Below are positions 1-8,223 of a stretch of DNA of 64,000 bases, piece by piece (the first letter of the stretch is position 1; the number at the start of each line of letters is the position of its first letter). The notes beneath the pieces are model-generated. The model searched no databases. It worked only from the letters and a program-made list of their open reading frames with translations, and had not been told where the DNA came from. Source of the stretch: Foetidibacter luteolus (GTDB lineage: Bacteria; Bacteroidota; Bacteroidia; Chitinophagales; Chitinophagaceae); the NCBI RefSeq assembly GCF_009650435.1, contig NZ_VVIP01000025.1:1-64000 (forward strand), given 5' to 3'. The translations under genes and the position numbers were made by a program.

Positions 1-42
1 TTTTTTTAAAATCTTTTATTTCACAATAAAAAAGCCCACTAA

Positions 43-450
43 ATGACTTTAGCAGCGGAACTAAAGAAGTACAGGTTTAATGCAGACAAGACACAAAAGG
101 AGATGGCCGAAATATTGGGTATATCGCAACAGGTCTACAACAATTACGAAGCTGGTAGAGTTAAAAGGCCTGCGCCTGAAGTTCTACAAAAATTCAAACT
201 TTTGTTAGAGCAATACGAGGGGAAAGAAGGGAATATTAACGAAAAGGGAGCGCAACACGTTTTACTAAAATATACAGAGGCAGACATACAACAAAAAATA
301 ATCCGGGTTGAAGCGATGATGAATGTTGTAATGTCTGCCAGTGCTGAAATTCTTGCTAAACTCTCTGATAAGCCTGTAACGTCTGTGCTTGCACAACTGG
401 AAGCGGCTTACAGCGATTATTTACGCCAAGAAGAAAAAAACACTCAATAG
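43..450 (+). CDS. XRE-family helix-turn-helix regulator
   Basis: A 135-residue protein with an N-terminal helix-turn-helix of the Cro/CI (XRE) type at about residues 4-58. The recognition helix region reads GISQQVYNNYEAGRVKRP, the typical XRE signature. The C-terminal half (about 60-135) is helical, has no recognisable domain and may be a dimerisation segment. XRE proteins bind operator DNA as dimers, usually as repressors. The start is the ATG just inside the window edge. The gene sits in AT-rich DNA beside two unknown genes, which suggests an accessory segment. What it regulates cannot be told from the sequence. Confidence 0.85.
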   Translation: MTLAAELKKYRFNADKTQKEMAEILGISQQVYNNYEAGRVKRPAPEVLQKFKLLLEQYEGKEGNINEKGAQHVLLKYTEADIQQKIIRVEAMMNVVMSASAEILAKLSDKPVTSVLAQLEAAYSDYLRQEEKNTQ

Positions 451-883
451 GTTCTTTCGGTGTGGTGTTAAGCGGTACGAAGTTTTTTGTAACTTTTTTC
501 AACCTGCTACATCTTTTCTTTGTCATGTTCAATTGGAAAGGGTTTTTTCTTTTGTAAATGAATGTTCAGGCCATCACGAACTATGGATTAAAAAGGGTGC
601 GTAATTCACTATGGTGCCAAGAAAAATGAATATCGTAATCGAAAACCAGGCAAAGTAACATAATGAATTGGATTTTATGGTTTACAAGGCAACATTACAA
701 GTTTCATTAAACACGACCTAATGTATTAACACTTAATGATATCGGCTTGCAAGTTATTTAAAGTCAACCTTTATATGTTTAAAAAAAGCTTAACTTGATT
801 GTTAAACCTATTATATAAAATGACTTCAGTTTTGAGTTGCTTTAGATGGCTTGCGATACAAATAAAAAATAACGCTGAACCTC
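451..883. other. AT-rich intergenic region, no gene seen
   Basis: This is 433 bases between the XRE gene and the next cassette. A 71-codon open frame begins inside the XRE gene and runs to 604, but its composition is not protein-like and I do not call it. I see no tRNA, clear terminator or strong promoter. The stretch is visibly more AT-rich than the DNA beyond 2.3 kb. Confidence 0.5.
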
Positions 884-1387
884 ATGTGGGATACTGTAAA
901 CAAGGTTATTGACTTTCTCGCTAACTGGTTTGAAGTAATTGGATTTGCTATTTCAATAATTACAGCTATTAAAGTTTTTCTTATAGATAGGAAAATTCAA
1001 AATCTTTCCAACAGTTATTTGTATCATCAAAGAATTGGCGAGCATCTTAAAGAATTTAAAAATACATCAAGCATTTTATCAAGTCAACTCGGCAATTTTT
1101 CCGTTAACTTGAAGCAAATTCGATTAACGGTGGCTCAATGCGAGCAGAATTGTCGAAATTTACGGGCAAAAAGCAAAAGACAGAAACTAAGCAACTTAAG
1201 CATTGTAATAAAAGCTGCCGTTTCTATCCGAAAAAATCGACTAGACCAAGGGCAAAAAGGGGGAATTTTTCAAAAATATAAAAGCCCGGTTACCGAAAAG
1301 CAGATTGACACATTTTATGAGAAATTAGCATTGCTAATCGCTGAAATTGAGCATTTGATTCAAGACAATAAAAAATCATTTAAATGA
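884..1387 (+). CDS. Hypothetical protein with N-terminal membrane anchor and helical domain
   Basis: A 167-residue protein of unrecognised family. Residues about 15-35 (WFEVIGFAISIITAIKVFLI) form one hydrophobic segment, probably a membrane anchor. The rest is polar and helical, rich in Lys, Gln and Leu, and compatible with a coiled coil on the cytoplasmic side. The stop overlaps the start of the next gene by 4 bases (ATGA), so the two are probably translationally coupled. Low GC and the XRE neighbour suggest horizontally acquired DNA. A two-gene layout of anchored plus soluble protein occurs in several defence and toxin-type cassettes, but no diagnostic domain is visible, so this is only an inference. 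Confidence 0.65.
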   Translation: MWDTVNKVIDFLANWFEVIGFAISIITAIKVFLIDRKIQNLSNSYLYHQRIGEHLKEFKNTSSILSSQLGNFSVNLKQIRLTVAQCEQNCRNLRAKSKRQKLSNLSIVIKAAVSIRKNRLDQGQKGGIFQKYKSPVTEKQIDTFYEKLALLIAEIEHLIQDNKKSFK

Positions 1388-1758
1388 TATATGAAAAGGT
1401 TACCCAATTTGTGTTAAAATTAATTAAACTTACCAAAAGCGGTGAACTTCAATGGACTTCTGCTGTCCCAACCAATCGGACCTTAGTGGATGATGGATTT
1501 ATCGCAGACAAGTTATATGATTCGACAATTTCAGGAAAATATTTAAGGGTTTATCGCTATCGAACGAAAGATTACGAAGATGATTATAACTTTATCTGGA
1601 TTGAAAGAGTTTCCCTTCAGTTAATCGATATCGCTGGCAATACAGAATTTGAGTATAAATATGAACATTCATTCAATGATTTATACGCGGCTATACGGGA
1701 ACAAGTTTCAGGCGCAGACCAATTCATTGATGAAATCTTGGCAATACCAATAGACTAA
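1384..1758 (+). CDS. Small soluble hypothetical protein, partner of the preceding gene
   Basis: A 124-residue protein without signal peptide or membrane segment. It starts with KLIKLTKSGELQW, continues with beta-rich sequence (KYLRVYRYRTKDY and FIWIERVSLQLID) and ends with DLYAAIREQVSGADQFIDEI. From memory this pattern recurs in small uncharacterised bacterial proteins that often sit in accessory regions. I know of no established function. It overlaps the upstream anchored gene by ATGA, implying co-translation and possibly a complex. A hairpin terminator at about 1904 probably ends this transcript. Confidence 0.65.
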   Translation: MIYEKVTQFVLKLIKLTKSGELQWTSAVPTNRTLVDDGFIADKLYDSTISGKYLRVYRYRTKDYEDDYNFIWIERVSLQLIDIAGNTEFEYKYEHSFNDLYAAIREQVSGADQFIDEILAIPID

Positions 1759-1903
1759 GCTATAATAGCAAGCACGCAACCAGGAACAAACACGGAACCG
1801 AACCATTGATATAATACATTTAAACAATATAATTCGCATTGATTTTCAACAGTTTGTAATATTTATTTTTTAAAATGAAGACTCCGGTATTCTCCACAGC
1901 TTT

Positions 1904-1926
1904 AAGCCCCGAAAGGGGCTTTCTTT
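1904..1926 (+). terminator. Rho-independent terminator after the two-gene cassette
   Basis: A perfect 7-bp stem AAGCCCC/GGGGCTT with a GAAA tetraloop, followed by a T-rich stretch. It lies 145 bases after the stop at 1758 and fits termination of the 884-1758 transcript. Confidence 0.75.
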
Positions 1927-2345
1927 ATTAGCAACACTTCTATTGGCGCAGGTGTGCGGGAGATGTATCAACGGCTACCCAGCTACACTGCATACGTGCC
2001 CTTATGTATATAAAATCCTTTTCTAACCACAACCCCCAAAAATTAGGGGGGCATTTTAATCCCTAATTTGCGTAACAAGGCTACCAAGACTTACTATACT
2101 TTTGACCTGTAAAAAATGCACATACAAAAAACAATCTCAGTTCAACATTGCCACCAGGCTGCTAAGCCTATTCGCTCTAATAGAATTTGTTGATGAAGAT
2201 TGCCTGTGTCGCATTTAATGGCAATGCCTGCATTTCATGTTGCTACCCGCAGATGCGGATGCATTCCGGCAATCCTTTCCTTTTATGGCTGCCGGTGTTT
2301 TATCAGCAAGCCGCCATTATCTTATGAAAATATTGAACAGTACTC
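1927..2345. other. Intergenic region with small inverted repeat and possible promoter
   Basis: No gene is seen here. An 8-bp inverted repeat AATTAGGG/CCCTAATT lies at 2041-2048 and 2061-2068, inside a CCCC...GGGG-flanked segment. About 25 bases further is TACTTTTG, matching the Bacteroidota -7 consensus TAnnTTTG, but without a well-spaced -33 element. It may serve the CBS/histidine-phosphotransfer gene at 2346, with a long leader. Confidence 0.35.
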
Positions 2346-3002
2346 ATGAGCAAGTCCATTATCAATTTTATTAAAAGGGATTACTCTATTGTTTCACCAT
2401 GCACAAACGTTAAGGCAATTAAGGAGCAATTGACGTTGCACAGTGCAATAGTGGTGATGGCTAAAACAGATATCCGCCCGATGGGTATCCTTACTCCAAT
2501 TGACGTTGCCTACCGGCCACATTCCAGGGTTAGCGATTGTATTTTACCAAAGCCATCTGTCTCACCTGCATCTTCGCTTGAAGATGTACTTGAAATTATG
2601 TGGCAAAACCATGCAGAAGCATTGCCTGTTTACCAAAACGACAGGTTTGAAGGCATAGTACTTAAAAAAAGCCTTGTAGCTGCCTTGGAAATAACAGTGG
2701 AAGAGCTTAACCAAACGCTCCTTGTACTTGTACGCAAAACAAACAAAAAAAGAATGCTGTTGCAGCAGCAGGCAAGCATATTGCAGGAAATTAACTCCGC
2801 TCAATCTCATGAATTACGGCAGCCTGTAGCCAATATACTTGCCTTAATGCAGCTTCTCGACTTGTCTAATTTAAACGAAAACAACAGGGAAATCCTGGGT
2901 ATGCTGAACGATTGTGCCAACCAGGCGGATAATGCCATAAAAGGGCTTGCACAAAAAATAGGCTGTTGGAGTGAGGCATTAACATCCGGCATTTCCAACT
3001 AA
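2346..3002 (+). CDS. CBS-domain protein with a histidine-kinase dimerisation domain but no ATPase
   Basis: A 218-residue cytoplasmic protein. Residues about 8-115 look like a CBS-domain pair: two weak repeats ending in MGILTPIDVAYRP and FEGIVLKKSLVAA, a fold that usually senses adenine nucleotides. Residues about 135-205 are a HisKA-type DHp helical hairpin with the H-box SHELRQPVANILAL, phosphoacceptor candidate His155. The protein ends right there. The N, G1, F and G2 boxes of the HATPase domain are absent, and the next 80 bases show no frameshifted continuation. It may act as a phosphotransfer intermediate or as a decoy dimer partner for another kinase. It lies at the head of a locus with two TPR kinases. 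Confidence 0.7.
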   Translation: MSKSIINFIKRDYSIVSPCTNVKAIKEQLTLHSAIVVMAKTDIRPMGILTPIDVAYRPHSRVSDCILPKPSVSPASSLEDVLEIMWQNHAEALPVYQNDRFEGIVLKKSLVAALEITVEELNQTLLVLVRKTNKKRMLLQQQASILQEINSAQSHELRQPVANILALMQLLDLSNLNENNREILGMLNDCANQADNAIKGLAQKIGCWSEALTSGISN

Positions 3003-3027
3003 ACTTAGTTTTCATAGAAATTCAGGT

Positions 3028-3055
3028 AAACCGGGCTACTATGGCTGGTTTTTTT
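3028..3055 (+). terminator. Weak possible terminator
   Basis: A short AAACC/GGTTT stem with a 14-base loop followed by a run of seven T, just after the stop at 3002. The stem is weak, so confidence is low. Confidence 0.4.
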
Positions 3056-3064
3056 ATATAAGGT

Positions 3065-3130
3065 TGTATGAGCCCGGCGATTGTGCGGAATAAGGCTTCC
3101 GTTGCGCAATCCTGCGTGTAAAAGCAGCGA
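3065..3130 (-). repeat. Dispersed repeat E, partial copy
   Basis: It begins ATGAGCCCGGC, like the copy at 36855, and contains a diverged core (GTTGCGCAATC in place of TTGCGTCGCA). It supplies the apparent upstream extension of the next reading frame, so that extension is not real coding sequence. Confidence 0.5.
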
Positions 3131-3263
3131 GATCGGAACCTCTTGTACAGCTTGTTATTTATGCAGCTTTTCAACCCGGGTAACAAACCTTTTTACCCGC
3201 AGAACAAAGGCGTTTGTTTTCTTATGTCAAAAAGATGGCAACCAATACTCTATTGATAAACTT

Positions 3264-4835
3264 ATGATGATAAAAAATCCATTACTTGTGAAAAATCTGA
3301 TTCGCACCCTTTGTACCTCATTAGCCCTGTTCATCATTTTGCTGCCTGCCCTTGGACAGGGTGTAAAGTTTGGCAATAATAAAGCAACGGTAAATGCCGG
3401 CTCTTTATTGGAGTTGGAAAGTACCAACAAAGGATTTCTGCAAACGCGTATTAATCTTATCAGTACCACCTCTTGGACACCGCTTTTGGGAACTGGCGTT
3501 ACCGGAATGCAGGTTTTTAATACCAACACAAACATAACAAGCAGCAACACCTCCTATCCCATACTTACAGGTGGGGCAGGCATTTACTATTGGGATGGCA
3601 GCGGTTGGGTAGGCGTAACCCCGGTATCTGCCATTACAGACAAATTCTGGAGCCTTAGCGGCAACAGCAGTACCAACCCAGGGTCCAATGCTTTGGGTGC
3701 GGCCACGGATGGCAATTACCTCGGCACAAAAGACGCCCAAAACCTTGTTATTGGTACAGCCGGCGTTAAACGCGTTTTAATAGACCAAAAAGGTAATGCC
3801 TTTGGGGGCGGCAGTACTTCTGCCGCTGGGGTAAACAACTTTAGCTGGGGCTATAACAATACGTTTGGGGCTACCAACCCGCGGTTTAGCCTTGCTTTTG
3901 GCAATGGAAATACTATTAACAATTCTACATCTGTAGGTGTTTTTGCAATAGGTACCAACCACCAGGTAGAAGGGCTATCCTCCGGTTCCGGCGCCGCAGG
4001 CTTTGGCGCCAAAATATACAACTCCACTTATTCTTATTCATTCGGCAACCCTGCCACGTTTACATCAGGCACACCTAATGGCTACAGCATATACAATTCG
4101 GCAGGCTCGGTTATCCTGGGTACCAACAATAAAGTGTATGGTAATGCCACCGGCAACAACTTAATATTCGGCACAGGAAATACAATTAATGGTTACGATG
4201 GCTGTGTACTTCTTGGCGGCACCAATGTAACCGCCGCTTCCGGAGGCAATATGGTACTGTACACCGGCGGCTCATCCAATTCAGTATCCGGCAGTGCCTT
4301 TGGCAACGATCTCACCGGTGTTTTTACAGGCGGGTACCGGTTTTTTACCGGTATTGGCAGTACGGCCGTTAATACAACATCCAATACTGCCGGGCAGGTG
4401 CTTATCTACAATCCATCCAGAACATCCAGCACTGCTGCCGCTTCCAGCACCCTGATGGGTGTAGGTGTTGACACATCCCTTTCCAGCGGTACGGCAGGCT
4501 ATACAGGCGATATGCATTCAACATTACAAGTTGGTGGTTCTTTTGCCTTACCCATAAGATCGGTAAGCACCAACACAACAGTAACGGGTAACGATTTTAC
4601 AATTATATGTACTGCGGCAGTTACAATCACTCTTCCCTCTGTTACACAATGTGCGGGAAGAATTTATCAAATAGCTGCTGAAAATAGTTCTGGTACCGTA
4701 ACTGTTAACAATGCAGGCGGGGGTACCGTTATGAAAAACGGATCATCATCTGCCACAGCTACCGTAGGGCTTTCCAGCAATCAATGTTACCAATTTCAAA
4801 GCGACGGTACACTCTGGCATGTGCTGTTAAGGTAA
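3264..4835 (+). CDS. Secreted fibre-like surface protein, paralogue of 12307-14217
   Basis: About 523 residues from the ATG pair at 3264/3267. Upstream in-frame codons lie in a dispersed repeat, and this start directly gives a signal peptide (LALFIILLPALGQG). After cleavage comes a module of about 100 residues, GVKFGNNKATVNAG to IYYWDGSGWVGVTP, nearly shared with the protein at 12307. The middle is a low-complexity Gly/Asn/Thr/Ser repeat with short FGTGN and AIGTN strands resembling trimeric adhesin heads. The C-terminal region (VTITLPSVTQCAGRIYQIAA onward) resembles beta-structured tail-fibre ends. No T9SS sorting domain is seen. A secreted or surface-displayed role in adhesion is inferred from architecture only. 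Confidence 0.75.
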   Translation: MMIKNPLLVKNLIRTLCTSLALFIILLPALGQGVKFGNNKATVNAGSLLELESTNKGFLQTRINLISTTSWTPLLGTGVTGMQVFNTNTNITSSNTSYPILTGGAGIYYWDGSGWVGVTPVSAITDKFWSLSGNSSTNPGSNALGAATDGNYLGTKDAQNLVIGTAGVKRVLIDQKGNAFGGGSTSAAGVNNFSWGYNNTFGATNPRFSLAFGNGNTINNSTSVGVFAIGTNHQVEGLSSGSGAAGFGAKIYNSTYSYSFGNPATFTSGTPNGYSIYNSAGSVILGTNNKVYGNATGNNLIFGTGNTINGYDGCVLLGGTNVTAASGGNMVLYTGGSSNSVSGSAFGNDLTGVFTGGYRFFTGIGSTAVNTTSNTAGQVLIYNPSRTSSTAAASSTLMGVGVDTSLSSGTAGYTGDMHSTLQVGGSFALPIRSVSTNTTVTGNDFTIICTAAVTITLPSVTQCAGRIYQIAAENSSGTVTVNNAGGGTVMKNGSSSATATVGLSSNQCYQFQSDGTLWHVLLR

Positions 4836-4910
4836 ACAGGATGGTATGATGAGATATGTACATAAAGTACATTGTTGCCCCCACAGTCCTGGCTCAGTAA
4901 AGAACAGAAC

Positions 4911-4966
4911 GTACAAGTGAGTGACACAACCAAAGCTTAATAGCAGCAATGCAGCTAAGTACATAA
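4911..4966 (+). repeat. Dispersed repeat E, half copy
   Basis: Contains GTACAAGTGAGTGACACAAC followed by a diverged AAGCCCAATAGTAGTAATGC and ends in AAGTACATAA. It matches the copies at 17404 and 37009 and lies between the two secreted-protein genes. Confidence 0.65.
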
Positions 4967-5093
4967 AAAATCAAGCGCACCTGGCGCAGTGTAAAGACAA
5001 TTCAACAGCTTCCGGTGTATGGCTTTTATGAAAGTACAGGCAACGGGTAATCCTTCATACAACAAAAATTAAATAACTAAAACCTTGGGCAAA

Positions 5094-7709
5094 ATGAGAG
5101 TGAAATCTACCTTATGGATGTTACTGTATATGTTTTTCATGTCTTCGTACCTGCAATCGCAAACAAGTCTTCAATGCTATAAGCCCCTTACAGGTTACGG
5201 CAAATATGCAAGGCCGGTTGTGGATGGGCTGGTTTGTTTTGGCTGTTACAATGCCAACATAAAAAATATTGTTGACGCAGACCTTGACAACAATATGAAC
5301 GTTGGCCAGTTGATAAGTCTTTTTGGTGGCAATGGCATTGCCGTTGGCGACTCAGTAAATACTTACCCCGCGGGTTATATTACAGGTTTCAATGTGGATT
5401 TGGGAGCCAGCCTGTTAAACGCCGCTTTTTTGAACGCCATAACCATAAGTACCTATAACGACGGGGTTTTACAGGAGTCGTCAACATCCGCATCGCTTTT
5501 TGCCGTACCTATTTTTGGCAATTCCTCTAAACGGTCTTTTCTTTATTTTAAAACAACCAGGCCTTTTGATGAAGTAAGGCTTACCCAAAGCAGTATAGGA
5601 ACCTTTCTGCAATCCATGAATGTGTACTATGCTATGGCTTTCAGCACCGATTGCGGGTACCAGGAAAACAACGGCATTTGCGATGACGCAATTAACGGGC
5701 CGGGTACAAATGTATCTTATAACGGCAGCCTGGGTTGCCCGCTTTGCACCCTGCTTAACGGCAGCAATATTACAGACTCAACAAAATCCAACTATGCATC
5801 CCTGCTGCTTCCTGCCGGTGCTTTAAGTACCGCATCTGTTGGCGCGGTTGATATGAATGTGGTTTACCCGGCCGGTAACAGGGCAGGCTTCGTTATTTCT
5901 ACCAACGATGCATCTACCCTGTTTAATATTGACATTCTTAATTCCATCACCATTGAAACTTACCTTTTTGGCCAGCTACAGGAAAGCAAGACCTATGCGA
6001 ACGGAAATGGCTTTTTAAATGTAAGCATGCTTAGCTGGGGCGATAATTTAAGAAAACAGAAATTAGGTTTTGTAACCAGCAAAAAGTTTAATGAAGTAAG
6101 GCTGAAAGTTAACCAGGCCGCCAGCGTTAATATAGGAACGCTGCGTATTTACTACGCCTTTGAAGAGCCCGCGGAAGCCTGCGCCAGCGAGTGCAAGGAT
6201 TATTTGCAAAGCAGCAGTTCATCACCTTACGACGGATCGCTTGTAACAGGCACCTACGGTGGCCTTTGGGGATTGTTCGGCACACCATGGACAGGCAAAT
6301 ACGGACTGGCGTTAAATGCATTAAGCCATGCGGGCAATGTTGTAGATACCAACCATAACAATTATGCGGTATATACAAGCGTAGTTGGTGTACTTGGCTC
6401 TGGCATGAACCTTACTGTACAAAACGGCGGCGCCTTATTTCCTGCCGGCACTTTTGGAGGCTTTACTATTGACCATGGCGGGGCACTGATACAGGCAGGG
6501 CTTTTACAGGCAATTACCGTTTCTTTTTACAACGGAAGCACTTTAACAGAATCTCAAACAGGCGGTTCTCTTATTGGTGGCTCCCTGTTGAATAGCAATA
6601 CCGGTAAAACCGTTGTTGGCTTTACCGCCACTAAACCATTTAACCGGATGAAGCTGAACATTAACGACGGACTTATTGCAGCCGGGCTTGGCGGGCAGTA
6701 TTTTATTTACGACGCTTTTGCAACCGGCGACGATGATGGTGACGGCGTACCTAACTGCAATGATATCTGCCCTAACGGTAACGACAATATTGACAGCGAT
6801 GGAGATGGCATACCCGATGCCTGTGATGGCCTTAACTGCGTTAACGACAAATCTCAATACCTTGATACGGATGGCGACAGCATTCCGGATGCATGTGACC
6901 TTGACAGTGACAATGATGGCATACCGGATATAGTGGAAGCTTATACCAAGAACAGCGATGGCAATACTTACCGCAAAGATGACCTGGACAGCGATGGCAT
7001 ACCCAACTACCTGGACTTAGACAGCGATAATGACGGCATCCTGGATTTGTTTGAATCTGGCATTTCATCCAATACAATTAATACCTACAGCCCTGCCGGC
7101 AATGGGATACTGGAAGGCATTACCGGCACTAACGGCTTGCTGAATAGTATTGAAACAGCCGCTGATAATGGCACTATCAATTATGCCATCCGCAATACGC
7201 CCGTTATTACCGATTTACCAGACTTCCTGAATGAAAAAAGCAACGGGATAATGTTTGACATTTCCGTAATTGGGCTTGACCACCTGGATGACAATGCCGA
7301 CGGGTTTATAGATAACTACAGCGATGCGGATGAAGATGGTATTGTTGGCGGGGGTGATTTTGAGTTAAACAAGCGTGGCTCAGCAGGCTCTCCTATGCCG
7401 TTATACCTGCAGACACTTATGTCTCAAAGGGCATCGTCTCCAGCGGCAATTGCACAGGCACAACGCTATCAATCACTAAAGGCTGGCGTTTATCCTAACC
7501 CTGTTACAGCCGGACAGGCGATAAAAGTAGTAACCGCCTCTAATGAGCCAACGGTGTACAGGCTTATCAATATACAGGGCGCAACGGTACTGAATGGCAA
7601 GTTTACCGGAAACACAACTATCAACACTTATGGCCTGGCCAGGGGAATGTATGTACTGCATTTACAATTGGCAGGCGTTACCAAAACATGCAAAATTGTG
7701 GTGCAATAA
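5094..7709 (+). CDS. Large secreted protein with thrombospondin type 3 repeats and T9SS sorting domain
   Basis: 871 residues from ATG 5094; an in-frame TTG nine bases upstream is less likely. A signal peptide covers about residues 1-24. Three tandem modules of about 170 residues follow, each with a strand like [15 protein letters not shown] and a closing strand like FNEVRLKVN. Residues about 545-650 carry calcium-binding thrombospondin type 3 repeats ([30 protein letters not shown]). From about 798 is a type A T9SS C-terminal domain, starting YPNPVTAGQ and ending [21 protein letters not shown]9SS cargo of this kind crosses the outer membrane and is anchored or released at the surface. The ligand is unknown. 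Cysteine-rich segments precede the modules. Confidence 0.85.
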   Translation: MRVKSTLWMLLYMFFMSSYLQSQTSLQCYKPLTGYGKYARPVVDGLVCFGCYNANIKNIVDADLDNNMNVGQLISLFGGNGIAVGDSVNTYPAGYITGFNVDLGASLLNAAFLNAITISTYNDGVLQESSTSASLFAVPIFGNSSKRSFLYFKTTRPFDEVRLTQSSIGTFLQSMNVYYAMAFSTDCGYQENNGICDDAINGPGTNVSYNGSLGCPLCTLLNGSNITDSTKSNYASLLLPAGALSTASVGAVDMNVVYPAGNRAGFVISTNDASTLFNIDILNSITIETYLFGQLQESKTYANGNGFLNVSMLSWGDNLRKQKLGFVTSKKFNEVRLKVNQAASVNIGTLRIYYAFEEPAEACASECKDYLQSSSSSPYDGSLVTGTYGGLWGLFGTPWTGKYGLALNALSHAGNVVDTNHNNYAVYTSVVGVLGSGMNLTVQNGGALFPAGTFGGFTIDHGGALIQAGLLQAITVSFYNGSTLTESQTGGSLIGGSLLNSNTGKTVVGFTATKPFNRMKLNINDGLIAAGLGGQYFIYDAFATGDDDGDGVPNCNDICPNGNDNIDSDGDGIPDACDGLNCVNDKSQYLDTDGDSIPDACDLDSDNDGIPDIVEAYTKNSDGNTYRKDDLDSDGIPNYLDLDSDNDGILDLFESGISSNTINTYSPAGNGILEGITGTNGLLNSIETAADNGTINYAIRNTPVITDLPDFLNEKSNGIMFDISVIGLDHLDDNADGFIDNYSDADEDGIVGGGDFELNKRGSAGSPMPLYLQTLMSQRASSPAAIAQAQRYQSLKAGVYPNPVTAGQAIKVVTASNEPTVYRLINIQGATVLNGKFTGNTTINTYGLARGMYVLHLQLAGVTKTCKIVVQ

Positions 7710-7851
7710 ATTAAAAAATCTGATAATCAATATACAGGTTTTCAATGGGCCAGGCATAAATAGAGGCTGAAAAACTTAGTTATACATGCATTTTGCACAT
7801 GCATCTGCAAAGAACTGGTGGTTTATTAAACAAAGGGGGAGGATAACAATA

Positions 7852-7881
7852 CGGGGCGCCTTGAATAAGGTGTCCCCGGTT
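7852..7881 (+). terminator. GC-rich hairpin, possible terminator
   Basis: GGGGCGCCTT, loop GAAT, AAGGTGTCCCC forms an imperfect 9-10 bp stem with one bulge and one G-T pair, followed by GGTTTT. It lies about 145 bases after the 5094-7709 gene and could end that transcript. Confidence 0.45.
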
Positions 7882-8028
7882 TTAGCAAGGGATTTCCTGT
7901 AAACTTAGAACCCACTTGTTCAACCAGCTTTATAATGACACGTCAGTATAATCAATGCTGCAAATGCGCTTCTTCTAAAGAAGTTCATCTGCAGCGCTTA
8001 ATAGCGTGTCGCACAGGATTTAGATGTT

Positions 8029-8066
8029 ATGTATAAGGGGGCCTTGTCTAAGGCGCCCTTATACAT
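8029..8066. promoter_or_regulatory. Strong hairpin upstream of T9SS protein gene
   Basis: TGTATAAGGG pairs with CCCTTATACA, and the inner GCCTT pairs with AAGGC around a GTCT loop, with one mismatch. No T-run follows, so a simple terminator is less likely. It lies 158 bases before the ATG at 8224 and could be an RNA structure or a protein-binding palindrome. Confidence 0.45.
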
Positions 8067-8223
8067 ACAGTTATTATGTCATGAAGAAGTAGTTTTCAGA
8101 GATATGAAGTTTACGGTATGCAAGAAACCCGTTATTACGAAACTGCCCGCTTTTCGTCTGGCAAAAAATAATATCGAAAAACGTTTCGCCATTACATTGA
8201 TTAGTGTTTGAAAAATATATTTT

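Larger units (their letters stand above)
7710..8223. other. Intergenic region with two related hairpins
   Basis: This 514-base gap separates two T9SS cargo genes. A 60-codon open frame at 8029 overlaps a hairpin and is not convincing. The notable content is two hairpins sharing a CCTT-N4-AAGG apex, listed separately. No promoter is clear. Confidence 0.5.

Noticed and set aside
389..604. 71-codon open frame overlapping the XRE gene
   Set aside because: It begins inside the XRE gene and has no protein-like motif.
3081..3263. Upstream extension of the fibre-like protein frame
   Set aside because: It lies in dispersed-repeat sequence; the ATG at 3264 gives a normal signal peptide.
8029..8211. 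60-codon open frame over a strong hairpin
   Set aside because: Coding would have to include the hairpin arms, and composition is not protein-like.
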